64,000 nucleotides of DNA from NCBI RefSeq assembly GCF_029350945.1, contig NZ_JARKMS010000004.1, positions 62,001 through 126,000 on the forward strand. The letters are read 5' to 3'. The DNA comes from Maribacter huludaoensis. Lineage in GTDB: Bacteria > Bacteroidota > Bacteroidia > Flavobacteriales > Flavobacteriaceae. Positions 47,495 to 55,076 of this stretch are shown in pieces; the stretch's first letter is position 1, and every line of letters starts with the position of its first letter. The translations under genes and the position numbers were made by a program. Below the pieces are notes generated by a model. That model did not search any database, was not told where the DNA came from, and saw nothing but the letters and a program-made list of their open reading frames with translations.

Positions 47495-48031
47495 ATGAAA
47501 TATTTATTTAGTCTCCTAAGTTTATCGTTACTATTAGTCTCTTGTGGTACCAACAGTGTAGATTTGGCTATTGACAACCCAACGACCGAACCTGTTATTA
47601 TCAAAGTAGATTCATTAGAAGTTGAAATACCTGCAGAACAAGTAGTTTGGGTTGAAATGGGTAAGGGTATGCATTCTTTGACTTTAAAGAACGATAGTAT
47701 TGTAGATTTTAATTTTCAGGAAGATGTGTATATGGTCAATCCAACTTTAACGGAATATTTAATGGCTGGTGAATATTACGGCAGTAATAATTCTTACTCT
47801 ATATATCAATTGACCAATAAAAGAACTGTTGAGTTTTTAGGTGTTGAGCTTGAAGGCGATTATGCAATTGTTGATGGTCTGATCAACCCGGTTACTTGGG
47901 ATTATGGACCACGGGAAACGTTACCAGAGACAGTGCAAATGGAATCTACTGCTGGTTATGAGGTGCTTCAAAAACTATTTTCTCCCATAGAATTCATCAA
48001 TTTGGTTTCTGCATCAAGAGAGCTAGAGTAA
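47495..48031 (+). CDS. Lipoprotein of unknown function upstream of speD
   Basis: The 178-residue protein has a lipoprotein signal (LLLVSC-G, Cys17) and a beta-rich acidic body (IDNPTTEPVIIKVDSLEVEI; EQVVWVEMGKGMHSLTLKN), which looks like a small immunoglobulin-like domain followed by a helical end. I recognise no family. Only 22 bases separate it from the TTG of speD, and no terminator lies between them, so the two are probably co-transcribed and it may belong to the polyamine cluster. Confidence 0.7.
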   Translation: MKYLFSLLSLSLLLVSCGTNSVDLAIDNPTTEPVIIKVDSLEVEIPAEQVVWVEMGKGMHSLTLKNDSIVDFNFQEDVYMVNPTLTEYLMAGEYYGSNNSYSIYQLTNKRTVEFLGVELEGDYAIVDGLINPVTWDYGPRETLPETVQMESTAGYEVLQKLFSPIEFINLVSASRELE

Positions 48032-48053
48032 TTAAAACTTAAATCTTTAAATT

Positions 48054-48428
48054 TTGTTCATAGGTATTCATGCTACTTGGGATGTGTATAATTGTAATGC
48101 AGAAAAGCTTTCTTTTGTCCCTTATATAAAGGAATCTTTACATACAATTACGGCTACTCTTAATTTAGAAGAACTAAATGAAGCATTCAAGCAATTTGAA
48201 CCTATTGGTGTAACAGGTTTTATTCTTTTGGCAGAAAGTCATATTAGTATTCATACATGGCCAGAGCATAATTATGCAGCTGTAGATGTATTTTCATGTA
48301 AAGAATTTGATGCCAATGTGGTTACCGGATTGTTGAAAAAGCTATTTGAATCTAATAAAATAGAGCTGAACAAATTGAACAGGGGCTCATTGGATTTGGT
48401 GAAACCTTCCAATTTGGATATTAGATAA
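48054..48428 (+). CDS. speD: S-adenosylmethionine decarboxylase proenzyme
   Basis: SpeD makes decarboxylated AdoMet, the aminopropyl donor for spermidine. The 124-residue protein has the class 1B size. The self-cleavage site is LLAE-SHISIHTWPE, with the pyruvoyl-forming Ser62, and the expected His67 and Cys82 (DVFSC) match the Thermotoga enzyme's Ser63/His68/Cys83 as I recall them. The start must be TTG 48054, since an in-frame TAA lies at 48048-48050. The 3' end overlaps the convergent ATP-grasp gene by eight bases. An aminopropyltransferase gene lies 1.8 kb away. Confidence 0.94.
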   Translation: MFIGIHATWDVYNCNAEKLSFVPYIKESLHTITATLNLEELNEAFKQFEPIGVTGFILLAESHISIHTWPEHNYAAVDVFSCKEFDANVVTGLLKKLFESNKIELNKLNRGSLDLVKPSNLDIR

Positions 48429-49599
48429 TATAATGGGAAATAAATTCACAATCATCTGATATAATCGGGTTTTCTTCTGCTCGTAAATTTAGGGCAGAAG
48501 GCTTATCCGTAAAAAACAGTCCTGTTTGATAGTAGTAATTCTCCATGTCTTTTTCTAAAGGGTAAAACTTTTGATACACTTTTTCTTGCCCATCAAAATC
48601 ACCTTTAGATTTAGAATTTAATTTACCCGTAATGGTTATGTTTTCGCCCAACCTCCCGTACACTGGCTTAGTTACGTAATTCTCAAGACTAGGAGGGTTT
48701 AAAAATGTTTGCGCTATTGTATCATTAGGAAAATGCTGGGTAATATAGCTCATGAATTTTTTATTTTGCCAGATAGCGCTATAAGGAGGATTAAATACTG
48801 TGCAAAGATCTTTGCAAATTATAGTGGAGAGCTCTTTTGCCAATTGAGGTTCTTCATTGAACATCCAATCCCAAGGAATCATTTTAAACCAGACATCTAC
48901 CATTTGGTATTCCCCGTTTATTTCATATAGAATTCCGTTTTCTTCAGAGAAAATGACATCTTCAAGATTTACATAGAATGATTTATACCCTTGGTCATGC
49001 GCAATATCCAATATAGAATTTACATTTAAGACATCTTCTTTATACCCAAATGAAGAGCCCAGTATAAATGGGTTTGAATGATTGATGGTACTTTTTAAAC
49101 TGTGTAATATACTGCCTATATCCTTGGTCAGATTGTTGAATTGGCTGTGGTCATTGCCTTTTAATTCTTTGTTCTGTAAAGATTGCCAATGAATGGTTTC
49201 AGGTAATGTGCTACATGTATCGGCATTAAATTCAATTATACGGGATTCCGGCTGTTTTATACCTCCGTTAATATCAAATCGTCCATATAAAAAAGGATGC
49301 TTGCTTCTGTTTTTCCAAGTATGCCGTATACAGTCATGAAAGAACTCAGGTATACCCAAGTCTGTTAACTTGTTCTCGTTGATAATTTTATCGGTAGCTT
49401 TTTCAAATAAATCATATGCCCCTGTACTTAGTTTTTTATAATTTTCTATTTCAAAATTATAAAGCCCTAGTAATTCATCCGTAAAATAATCTTGCTTTAA
49501 GTACCAAAGTAAATGATGGGAGACATGCTTTTTTTTTAATCGTTTTATTTCTTTAAAACGATTATCCTCCAAACGACCTAAACGATTTTCCGCTTCCAT
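48421..49599 (-). CDS. Glutathionylspermidine synthase-like ATP-grasp ligase (YgiC/YjfC type)
   Basis: The 392-residue protein matches the synthetase half of glutathionylspermidine synthase without the amidase domain. Visible landmarks are RFDINGG and RIIEFNADTCSTLPET (near 105-135), KMIPWDWMFNEEPQ (near 240), VYGRLGENITI (near 320) and FFTDKPSALNLRAEENPI before the ISHYI end. Such ligases use ATP to make an amide between a carboxylate and a polyamine. I prefer ATG 49599; an in-frame TTG at 49623 is also possible. It overlaps the end of the lipoprotein gene by 38 bases. The acceptor here is not known. Confidence 0.88.
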   Translation of the reverse strand: MEAENRLGRLEDNRFKEIKRLKKKHVSHHLLWYLKQDYFTDELLGLYNFEIENYKKLSTGAYDLFEKATDKIINENKLTDLGIPEFFHDCIRHTWKNRSKHPFLYGRFDINGGIKQPESRIIEFNADTCSTLPETIHWQSLQNKELKGNDHSQFNNLTKDIGSILHSLKSTINHSNPFILGSSFGYKEDVLNVNSILDIAHDQGYKSFYVNLEDVIFSEENGILYEINGEYQMVDVWFKMIPWDWMFNEEPQLAKELSTIICKDLCTVFNPPYSAIWQNKKFMSYITQHFPNDTIAQTFLNPPSLENYVTKPVYGRLGENITITGKLNSKSKGDFDGQEKVYQKFYPLEKDMENYYYQTGLFFTDKPSALNLRAEENPIISDDCEFISHYII

Positions 49600-50128
49600 A
49601 TCCTTTTGATGATGCTCCTGCAACTCTAATTTTTCTTGAAGTAGCGGAACTTTTTAAATCATTTTTTAAATCTGTCGATTTGTTATAGGCAGTAGAATTT
49701 TTATAGTAACTGGAATTTGGTGTTACGTTAGATAAATTTCTGTTGAAATAAGAAGAAGCTAATGAGTAATATAAAATAGTTCTAAGACCGGATCTGTTAC
49801 GGTAATTTGTTTCGTTAGAATTATTATCGATTTTGGCCAATGACAAAGTATCTATTTGGCCATCTAGACCATGTACTATAGCAATAGAATTTTCTTTCTT
49901 GTCAATAATGCGTTCGTCTATAATTTTATAGTCATCGCCCGGTTCAATTTCCTCAACTTCGGTAACTGTACCTTTTGTAGCCTCGTAAATTGTTTTTTCT
50001 TCAGAGTCTTTAATTCTTGGGCTTCCGTCATTATCACCACAACTGGTCAATAAAATAGAAGTGCCTAAAGCGGTGGTTAGCATTAATTTTCTTGAAAATG
50101 CCAATCCAGTCATCATTTTTTTATTCAT
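49562..50128 (-). CDS. YgiB-like lipoprotein with C-terminal Gly-Gly
   Basis: The 188-residue protein has a basic N-terminus (FSRKLML), a hydrophobic stretch and a lipobox (ILLTSC-G, Cys30). The mid-section is acidic, then Ser/Asn/Tyr-rich, and the end is basic: GYGSGKSFRSFGG. E. coli YgiB (DUF1190), encoded beside the ligase YgiC, has a similar N-terminal pattern and, as I recall, ends in RSMGG. By context this is the YgiB counterpart. The ligase gene overlaps its 3' end. The terminal glycine could be the ligase's acceptor carboxylate; that is inference. Body sequence similarity to DUF1190 is weak by eye. Confidence 0.7.
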   Translation of the reverse strand: MNKKMMTGLAFSRKLMLTTALGTSILLTSCGDNDGSPRIKDSEEKTIYEATKGTVTEVEEIEPGDDYKIIDERIIDKKENSIAIVHGLDGQIDTLSLAKIDNNSNETNYRNRSGLRTILYYSLASSYFNRNLSNVTPNSSYYKNSTAYNKSTDLKNDLKSSATSRKIRVAGASSKGYGSGKSFRSFGG

Positions 50129-50179
50129 CTTTGAAACGGTTTTCTATTGTAGAATAGTAATCAAACTTAACTAAATTTT

Positions 50180-51706
50180 ATGAGAAATAGAGTACTTATT
50201 TCGTTTGCTGTTTTTATTGCCGGTCTTTGTTCCATCATATATGAACTTTTGATCAGTACTACAGCAACTTATTTTTTAGGTGATGGTGTTAGGCAATTTT
50301 CGATAATTATAGGTGTTTACTTGTTTTCAATGGGTATTGGGGCATTTTTATCAAAATTTCTACGAGAAATGCCTTTGAAATTTTTTGTACACATAGAATT
50401 TTTATTGGGTTTAATAGGTGGCATATCGGTACCGTTACTTTTTTATTCATTTGTGTCGGTCAATGCCCTTGCCTTACAAATAATATGTTTGGTAATAATA
50501 TTATTGATAGGTCTTTTAACGGGTATGGAAGTGCCTTTGTTGACATTTGTGTCTAATGAAGTTGATTTTAAAAATAATTTATCCAATGTTCTGTCTTTGG
50601 ATTATATAGGCGGGCTGATCGCTACATTATTGTTTCCTTTTATTTTATTGCCATTTGTTGGGTTGTATTATTCCTCATTAATTTTTGGAATAATCAATAT
50701 TCTATTAGGGTTGGTTTTAAATCATTTTCTATTAGAAAAATCTAAAAAAACATTGGTGTTGGGTATAGCTTCTATGACCGTTCTAGTTATTTTGGTAGTC
50801 TTTGGAGGTAAATTTTTGAAAATATGGGACCAAGCTATATATAAAAACCCCATTGTTTTAAATGAACAAACGCCCTATCAAAAAATAGTAGTTACAAAAA
50901 AAAAGGAAGATGTTAGGTTGTATTTGAACAGGGTCATACAATTTTCTTCTTCTGATGAATATAGGTATCATGAACCTTTGGTGCATATACCGATCTCTTT
51001 ACATAAAAATCCAAAATCAGTATTGATCCTTGGTGGTGGTGAAAATTTGGCAAGTAGGGAAGTGTTGAAGCACCCTGGTATTACGCGCGTAGATGTTGTG
51101 GATATTGATAGTACAATGTTTCATTTAGCTAAAAGAGATCCATATTTTACGAAAATAAATGAAGGTGCAGCGAAGGATATACGTGTAAATTTAATTGCAC
51201 AAGACGCTTTTACGTTTTTGTATAATGAAGCTAAAGGATATGATATTATAATTGCCGATCTGCCCGACCCTACAAATGAAGCTTTGGCAAGGTTGTACAG
51301 TAAACAATTTTTTCTTCTGGCCAAGCAATGTTTAAATAAAGATGGGTTGTTCGTAACCCAATCTGGTGAAATATACTTTTCCAATTCTGTGTTCAGTTGT
51401 ATCAACAATACCTTAGCGCCAATTTTTAATTATGTAAAGCCATACCATTCTTATATTCCGTCATTTGGAGATTGGGGTTTTGTAATGGCAAGTGATGAAG
51501 AAATAGAAGAGGAGAATATAAAATCTGTACTGCCTTCAGATTTAAAATTTTTGACGGAAAACCAATTTCAAATGGCTTTTCAATTTCCAAAAGATATTAC
51601 CATTAAAGAAACTAAGGTCAATACTCTTGATAGCCCCATAATTTTGAATTATTTCATTGATGATTGGAATAAATGGAAAACCGATCTGCAATCGGGTACA
51701 AAATAA
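50180..51706 (+). CDS. Membrane-anchored spermidine synthase-like aminopropyltransferase
   Basis: The 508-residue protein has an N-terminal domain of about seven membrane helices (residues 5-215; AGLCSIIYELLISTTATYFLG) and a C-terminal spermidine synthase fold (about 225-430): PYQKIVV, LYLNRVIQFSSSDEYRYHEP, LILGGGENLASREVLKHPG, VDIDSTM and ADLPDPTNEALARLYS. It would transfer aminopropyl groups from decarboxylated AdoMet to a diamine or other acceptor. The AdoMet loop has GGGEN where most enzymes have GGGDG. It is divergent from the YgiB-like lipoprotein gene by 51 bases; SpeD in the same cluster supplies its donor. Confidence 0.9.
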   Translation: MRNRVLISFAVFIAGLCSIIYELLISTTATYFLGDGVRQFSIIIGVYLFSMGIGAFLSKFLREMPLKFFVHIEFLLGLIGGISVPLLFYSFVSVNALALQIICLVIILLIGLLTGMEVPLLTFVSNEVDFKNNLSNVLSLDYIGGLIATLLFPFILLPFVGLYYSSLIFGIINILLGLVLNHFLLEKSKKTLVLGIASMTVLVILVVFGGKFLKIWDQAIYKNPIVLNEQTPYQKIVVTKKKEDVRLYLNRVIQFSSSDEYRYHEPLVHIPISLHKNPKSVLILGGGENLASREVLKHPGITRVDVVDIDSTMFHLAKRDPYFTKINEGAAKDIRVNLIAQDAFTFLYNEAKGYDIIIADLPDPTNEALARLYSKQFFLLAKQCLNKDGLFVTQSGEIYFSNSVFSCINNTLAPIFNYVKPYHSYIPSFGDWGFVMASDEEIEEENIKSVLPSDLKFLTENQFQMAFQFPKDITIKETKVNTLDSPIILNYFIDDWNKWKTDLQSGTK

Positions 51707-51735
51707 AAGGCTCCTTTTATAGAAAAAGAAGCCTT
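51707..51735. terminator. Hairpin after the aminopropyltransferase gene
   Basis: AAGGCTCCTTTT (51707-51718) and its near-complement (51724-51735) form a 12-bp stem with one mismatch. The minus-strand side has the better T-run. It probably separates this cluster from the surface-protein operon. Confidence 0.5.
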
Positions 51736-51854
51736 AGTTGCTGTTCGATTTTTGATTGTTCGTAGCGCTACTATAAATTTTGAAACTTAAGTATAGGTCT
51801 ATATCTAGTTTTTGGTACTTTGCATTTAGTATCTGCCACGAGGTTTTTTGCTTT

Positions 51855-52589
51855 TTAGTTTTTAGAAATACTGCCCGATCCAGAACTTTTTGTGTTTACT
51901 TTATCTGGATTGCCTTTATATGAAATATCACCAGAGCCAGATACACGGGCTTTGATAGATTTGTTTGCGGTCACTTCTATATCTGCAGAACCGGAAACTG
52001 TAGCTTCTACATTATCCGCTTCTAGATCATATGCCTCTATATCTCCACTACCAGAGATAGTAGCTTCAAAGTTATTTGTAGTACCACTTAAGGTTATATT
52101 GCCTGACCCTGACATTGAAGTAGAAAGTGAGTTAGAATCTATATCTAGTGTAATATCTCCAGAACCGGACATTGCCGTACTGAAATTATCGGCTTTTATT
52201 TTTGTTTTTCCAACAATATCACCTGAACCTGATAGGGCAACATGGTCAATAGATTCTACTGGAACGGTAATAAGAATTTTTGATTTCCAATTGCTGGTTT
52301 TTAGATTAAAACCTTTTTCCGTCCTGATTATTAGTTTTCCATCTTTTACTTCTGTAATAATATATTCTAAAAGGTTTTCTTCGCCATTTAGGGTAATCTC
52401 CCCTTCGTTACCAGAAACCAAGTCAACATCAAACCAGCCGGATACTGCTACTCCGTCATAATCGCCGGTGTTTCTTTCAATGGTAATATTGTTTCCGTTT
52501 CCTTTAATGGTCTTTCCCCATTGTGCAGAACAAGAAAATGAGATTAATGCTGCACTTAGTAATACACTTAATTTTTTCATGATTTTCAT
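51855..52589 (-). CDS. Head-GIN (DUF2807) surface protein
   Basis: The 244-residue protein has a signal peptide with lipobox-like end (ISFSC-SAQ) and a right-handed beta-solenoid of repeated GSGDI/GSGNI units (about 120-240: ALSGSGDIVGK, AMSGSGDITL, SMSGSGNITL, TISGSGDIEAY and so on). DUF2807 / putative auto-transporter adhesin, head GIN, fits. Function unproven; probably surface-exposed. It is the last gene of the sigma/anti-sigma operon. ATG 52589 or ATG 52580 may be used; an ATTG array lies just upstream. Confidence 0.9.
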   Translation of the reverse strand: MKIMKKLSVLLSAALISFSCSAQWGKTIKGNGNNITIERNTGDYDGVAVSGWFDVDLVSGNEGEITLNGEENLLEYIITEVKDGKLIIRTEKGFNLKTSNWKSKILITVPVESIDHVALSGSGDIVGKTKIKADNFSTAMSGSGDITLDIDSNSLSTSMSGSGNITLSGTTNNFEATISGSGDIEAYDLEADNVEATVSGSADIEVTANKSIKARVSGSGDISYKGNPDKVNTKSSGSGSISKN

Positions 52590-52594
52590 TTTTA

Positions 52595-52628
<34 letters not shown>

Positions 52629-52630
52629 AT

Positions 52631-53725
52631 TTATTTTTTGGTAAAACTTATTCCGCCATAATCACTTGAAAGCGTCATTTTATTTCCCTTTCCTTTAGAG
52701 CCATAAAAGCCTTCATAATGCTTGTCCGAAGATTTTTCTGTGCTAATATTAATGGTAAAGTCGTCTTTTCCGCTTACACCCGCATAACTGGTAGATATAT
52801 CAAAATCGAAATGATATTGGCTGTTATATCCTATTTTAATACCTGTATAATCCGTTCTTATTTCTACATTGCCCGCATCTGCCGCCAATTCGTCTATACG
52901 AACAGAACCATAGTCTGCCACGATAGAAACGTTTCCATGAATGGTGCCCAGTTTTATGGTAATGTAATCGCCATTTCCATCTATATTGTTCAATTCGGAA
53001 ACATCCATATTTCCATAATTACTGGTATATTCTAAATTATCCATGGTGCCGATACTTGCATTTGTATAGTCGGCGTTGATAGCAAGGTTACCGGCTTTTT
53101 CAATAGTAAAGCCAGAATAGTCGGCTCTAATTTCTGCACTATTAATGTACCCTATCGTAGATTTAGAAGTGTAGTCAAAGTTTAATTTATTGTTTCTGCC
53201 TCTAAGTTCACCAAGTTCCAATCTGCCATAATCACAATTAATTCTTGCATGCCCATCAATTCTGTCCAATATAATATTTCCGTAATCGTTACTTAGGTCT
53301 ACATTATTCTTGACAGGGACTTTTATGGTGTAGTTGATCTGCATATTTACATTACCATTATTTCCCCAGCTCCATCCCCAACCATTGTTATTTTTGTTAA
53401 AAATGGTTTTTGCGGAAACGCGTTCGCTGCTAGCTTCAAAATCAACGGATATTTCATCCAATTTTTTCTGAACCTTATCTTCGTTGTTGCCGTTAGTTTT
53501 AATATGTACTTCTATCACTACCTTATTTTCGTTCCAAGAAGTAATGTTTAAATTGCCGTAAGAATTGTTGATCTTAAGCAATGCATTGGCATTGACGTTG
53601 AATTCTTTTTTTATGGTTTTTTCTCTAGTGTGTTTACCGTCAAAAGAGGTGTCATTGGCATTGGCAGCAGTAGTAAATACAAGCATAAGTAGCCAAGTAT
53701 ATTTATATAGTAAAGTTTTCATCAT
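52631..53725 (-). CDS. DUF4097-like putative adhesin
   Basis: Starting at ATG 53725 (364 residues), the protein has a signal peptide (to about residue 24, ANA-ND) and a long repeated beta-helix with Asp-Tyr-Gly/Asp-Tyr-Thr turns (SYGNLNITS, NDYGNIILDRI, CDYGRLELGEL, ADYGSVRIDEL). This resembles DUF4097 / bacterial adhesin-like solenoids. The frame's extension to 53755 lies in the upstream gene. It overlaps the anti-sigma-like gene by 23 bases. The role is unknown; the operon suggests it responds to envelope stress. Confidence 0.8.
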   Translation of the reverse strand: MMKTLLYKYTWLLMLVFTTAANANDTSFDGKHTREKTIKKEFNVNANALLKINNSYGNLNITSWNENKVVIEVHIKTNGNNEDKVQKKLDEISVDFEASSERVSAKTIFNKNNNGWGWSWGNNGNVNMQINYTIKVPVKNNVDLSNDYGNIILDRIDGHARINCDYGRLELGELRGRNNKLNFDYTSKSTIGYINSAEIRADYSGFTIEKAGNLAINADYTNASIGTMDNLEYTSNYGNMDVSELNNIDGNGDYITIKLGTIHGNVSIVADYGSVRIDELAADAGNVEIRTDYTGIKIGYNSQYHFDFDISTSYAGVSGKDDFTINISTEKSSDKHYEGFYGSKGKGNKMTLSSDYGGISFTKK

Positions 53726-54266
53726 TTGCTTTTTTAATTGATTTAATATTTTCAATTTGAATCATAACCTCATTTAATAGGTCGATCCTTGTTTGGAAAT
53801 TGGTGATCATGGCACTTAAAATTAACCTGCTGTTACCTCCATTTAAAAGGTCTTGCTCCATTTGGGTATAATTCAGCTGTAGCTTCTTTAATTGGACCAT
53901 GGTGTCATTAATAATTTTTTCTGTTTCGGGTGATTTTTCCGAATTCAGTTCTTTTACTTGCTCTTCTATTAAATTGGCAAAATAGAATTGCGTTTTTGAT
54001 GCTTCTGGCGAAATCTCGGCAACTTTTTCTTCAATACTTGATGCTGTTTTGAATTGGGATAAGCCAACCGTTAATAAAATGGCAAGTGATGCCGCAACCG
54101 ATAGAAATAGTAACCAATTGTTCTTTTTCTTGGTTTCAAGTGTAACTACGCCTTTAGATTCGTTTAGTTTTTCTAAAAATCGCTGTTGGTGCCCACTGGC
54201 GGGTTCGGCATAATCCAATTGGTCCTGTAGCTTATTAAAAAGCTCGTCAATAGTATCTTTCTTCAT
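53703..54266 (-). CDS. Anti-sigma-like single-pass membrane protein
   Basis: The 187-residue protein has a cytoplasmic N-terminus (1-46), one membrane helix (about 48-66; WLLFLSVAASLAILLTVGLS) and an extracytoplasmic helical, coiled-coil-like domain rich in Glu/Lys/Gln (about 80-180). Its ATG overlaps the sigma stop (TAATG), the classic sigma/anti-sigma pairing. No zinc motif is visible, so the sigma-binding mode is unclear. Function is by context and topology. Confidence 0.75.
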   Translation of the reverse strand: MKKDTIDELFNKLQDQLDYAEPASGHQQRFLEKLNESKGVVTLETKKKNNWLLFLSVAASLAILLTVGLSQFKTASSIEEKVAEISPEASKTQFYFANLIEEQVKELNSEKSPETEKIINDTMVQLKKLQLNYTQMEQDLLNGGNSRLILSAMITNFQTRIDLLNEVMIQIENIKSIKKANDENFTI

Positions 54267-54820
54267 TAGACTACGAGTGTTAGTTTTTTTCTTAAACTTT
54301 CTTTTGCTCTAGAAACGGTAGTTCTGCAATTGGCATAACTAATGTTCATAATTTCACTGATTTCATCATAATCAAACCCTTCAATTAGATGTAAGGTCAA
54401 AGAAATTCTGTAGTTGTCTTTTAAATCTTTCATGGTTTCCATCACTTTTTGAGCCTTTAGTTCTGTAAACACATGGTCAGATGCAATTCCGTCATTATCT
54501 TCGACCTTGTACAATACTTCATCTAAAGCAACTTCGTTCTTTTTTTGTTGCTTTCTATATTGATGTATACTGTTATTGATAACAATACGCTTTAGCCAAG
54601 ATCCAAAAGTTACTTCCCCTTTAAAAGTATGCAGCTTCGTAAATGCGCTTAAAAACGATTCTTGCATAATGTCTTCCGCTTGGGCAGTATCTTTTACAAT
54701 TCTAAGTGATGTATTGTACATAGCCTTGTAATACCTGTTGTACACTTCTAGCTGTGCACTTTGTTTACCGGCTAAGCACAATTGCACTAGCTCATCAATA
54801 TGTTCTCTTTGTTGGCTCAA
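54266..54820 (-). CDS. ECF RNA polymerase sigma factor
   Basis: The 184-residue ECF sigma has region 2 (about 20-90; AEDIMQESFLSAFTKLHTF and SWLKRIVINNSIHQYRK) and region 4 (about 120-175; DYDEISEIMNISYANCRTTVSRAKE). It starts with TTG at 54820. It heads a four-gene operon: sigma, anti-sigma-like, adhesin-like, head-GIN. The motif TGTAACAAA lies 38 bases upstream and is shared with the other ECF gene. Confidence 0.93.
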   Translation of the reverse strand: MSQQREHIDELVQLCLAGKQSAQLEVYNRYYKAMYNTSLRIVKDTAQAEDIMQESFLSAFTKLHTFKGEVTFGSWLKRIVINNSIHQYRKQQKKNEVALDEVLYKVEDNDGIASDHVFTELKAQKVMETMKDLKDNYRISLTLHLIEGFDYDEISEIMNISYANCRTTVSRAKESLRKKLTLVV

Positions 54821-54858
54821 AAAGTGATTGGTTTATTGAAAGATGATTCAATTTACGG

Positions 54859-54867
54859 TTTGTTACA
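54859..54867 (-). promoter_or_regulatory. TGTAACAAA motif upstream of ECF sigma gene (site 2)
   Basis: On the minus strand TGTAACAAA lies 38 bases before the TTG start; a related TAACAAAC precedes it. It is identical to the motif before the ECF gene at 31192-31686. The 256-base gap 54821-55076 shows no gene and must also carry the lon promoter. Confidence 0.35.
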
Positions 54868-55076
54868 GTTTGTTAGAATTATTATTGAAAATTCTTTATA
54901 ATGGTAAACTTCATTTTTTAAAAACGAAATAATTCAGTTGGCACAAGAATTGAAATAGATAATAGCAAATGAAAGTGCAAAAAGCCGTATTTCACTGATT
55001 TTCATTGTTTTTACGGCAATTATGTATAATTTATAAAAACTAAATTCTGTTGGTTTAATGACAGAATGACCGATAT

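Noticed and set aside
51892-52461. 189-codon plus-strand frame opposite the head-GIN gene
   Set aside because: It mirrors the GSG-repeat coding sequence on the other strand and has no start signal or family.
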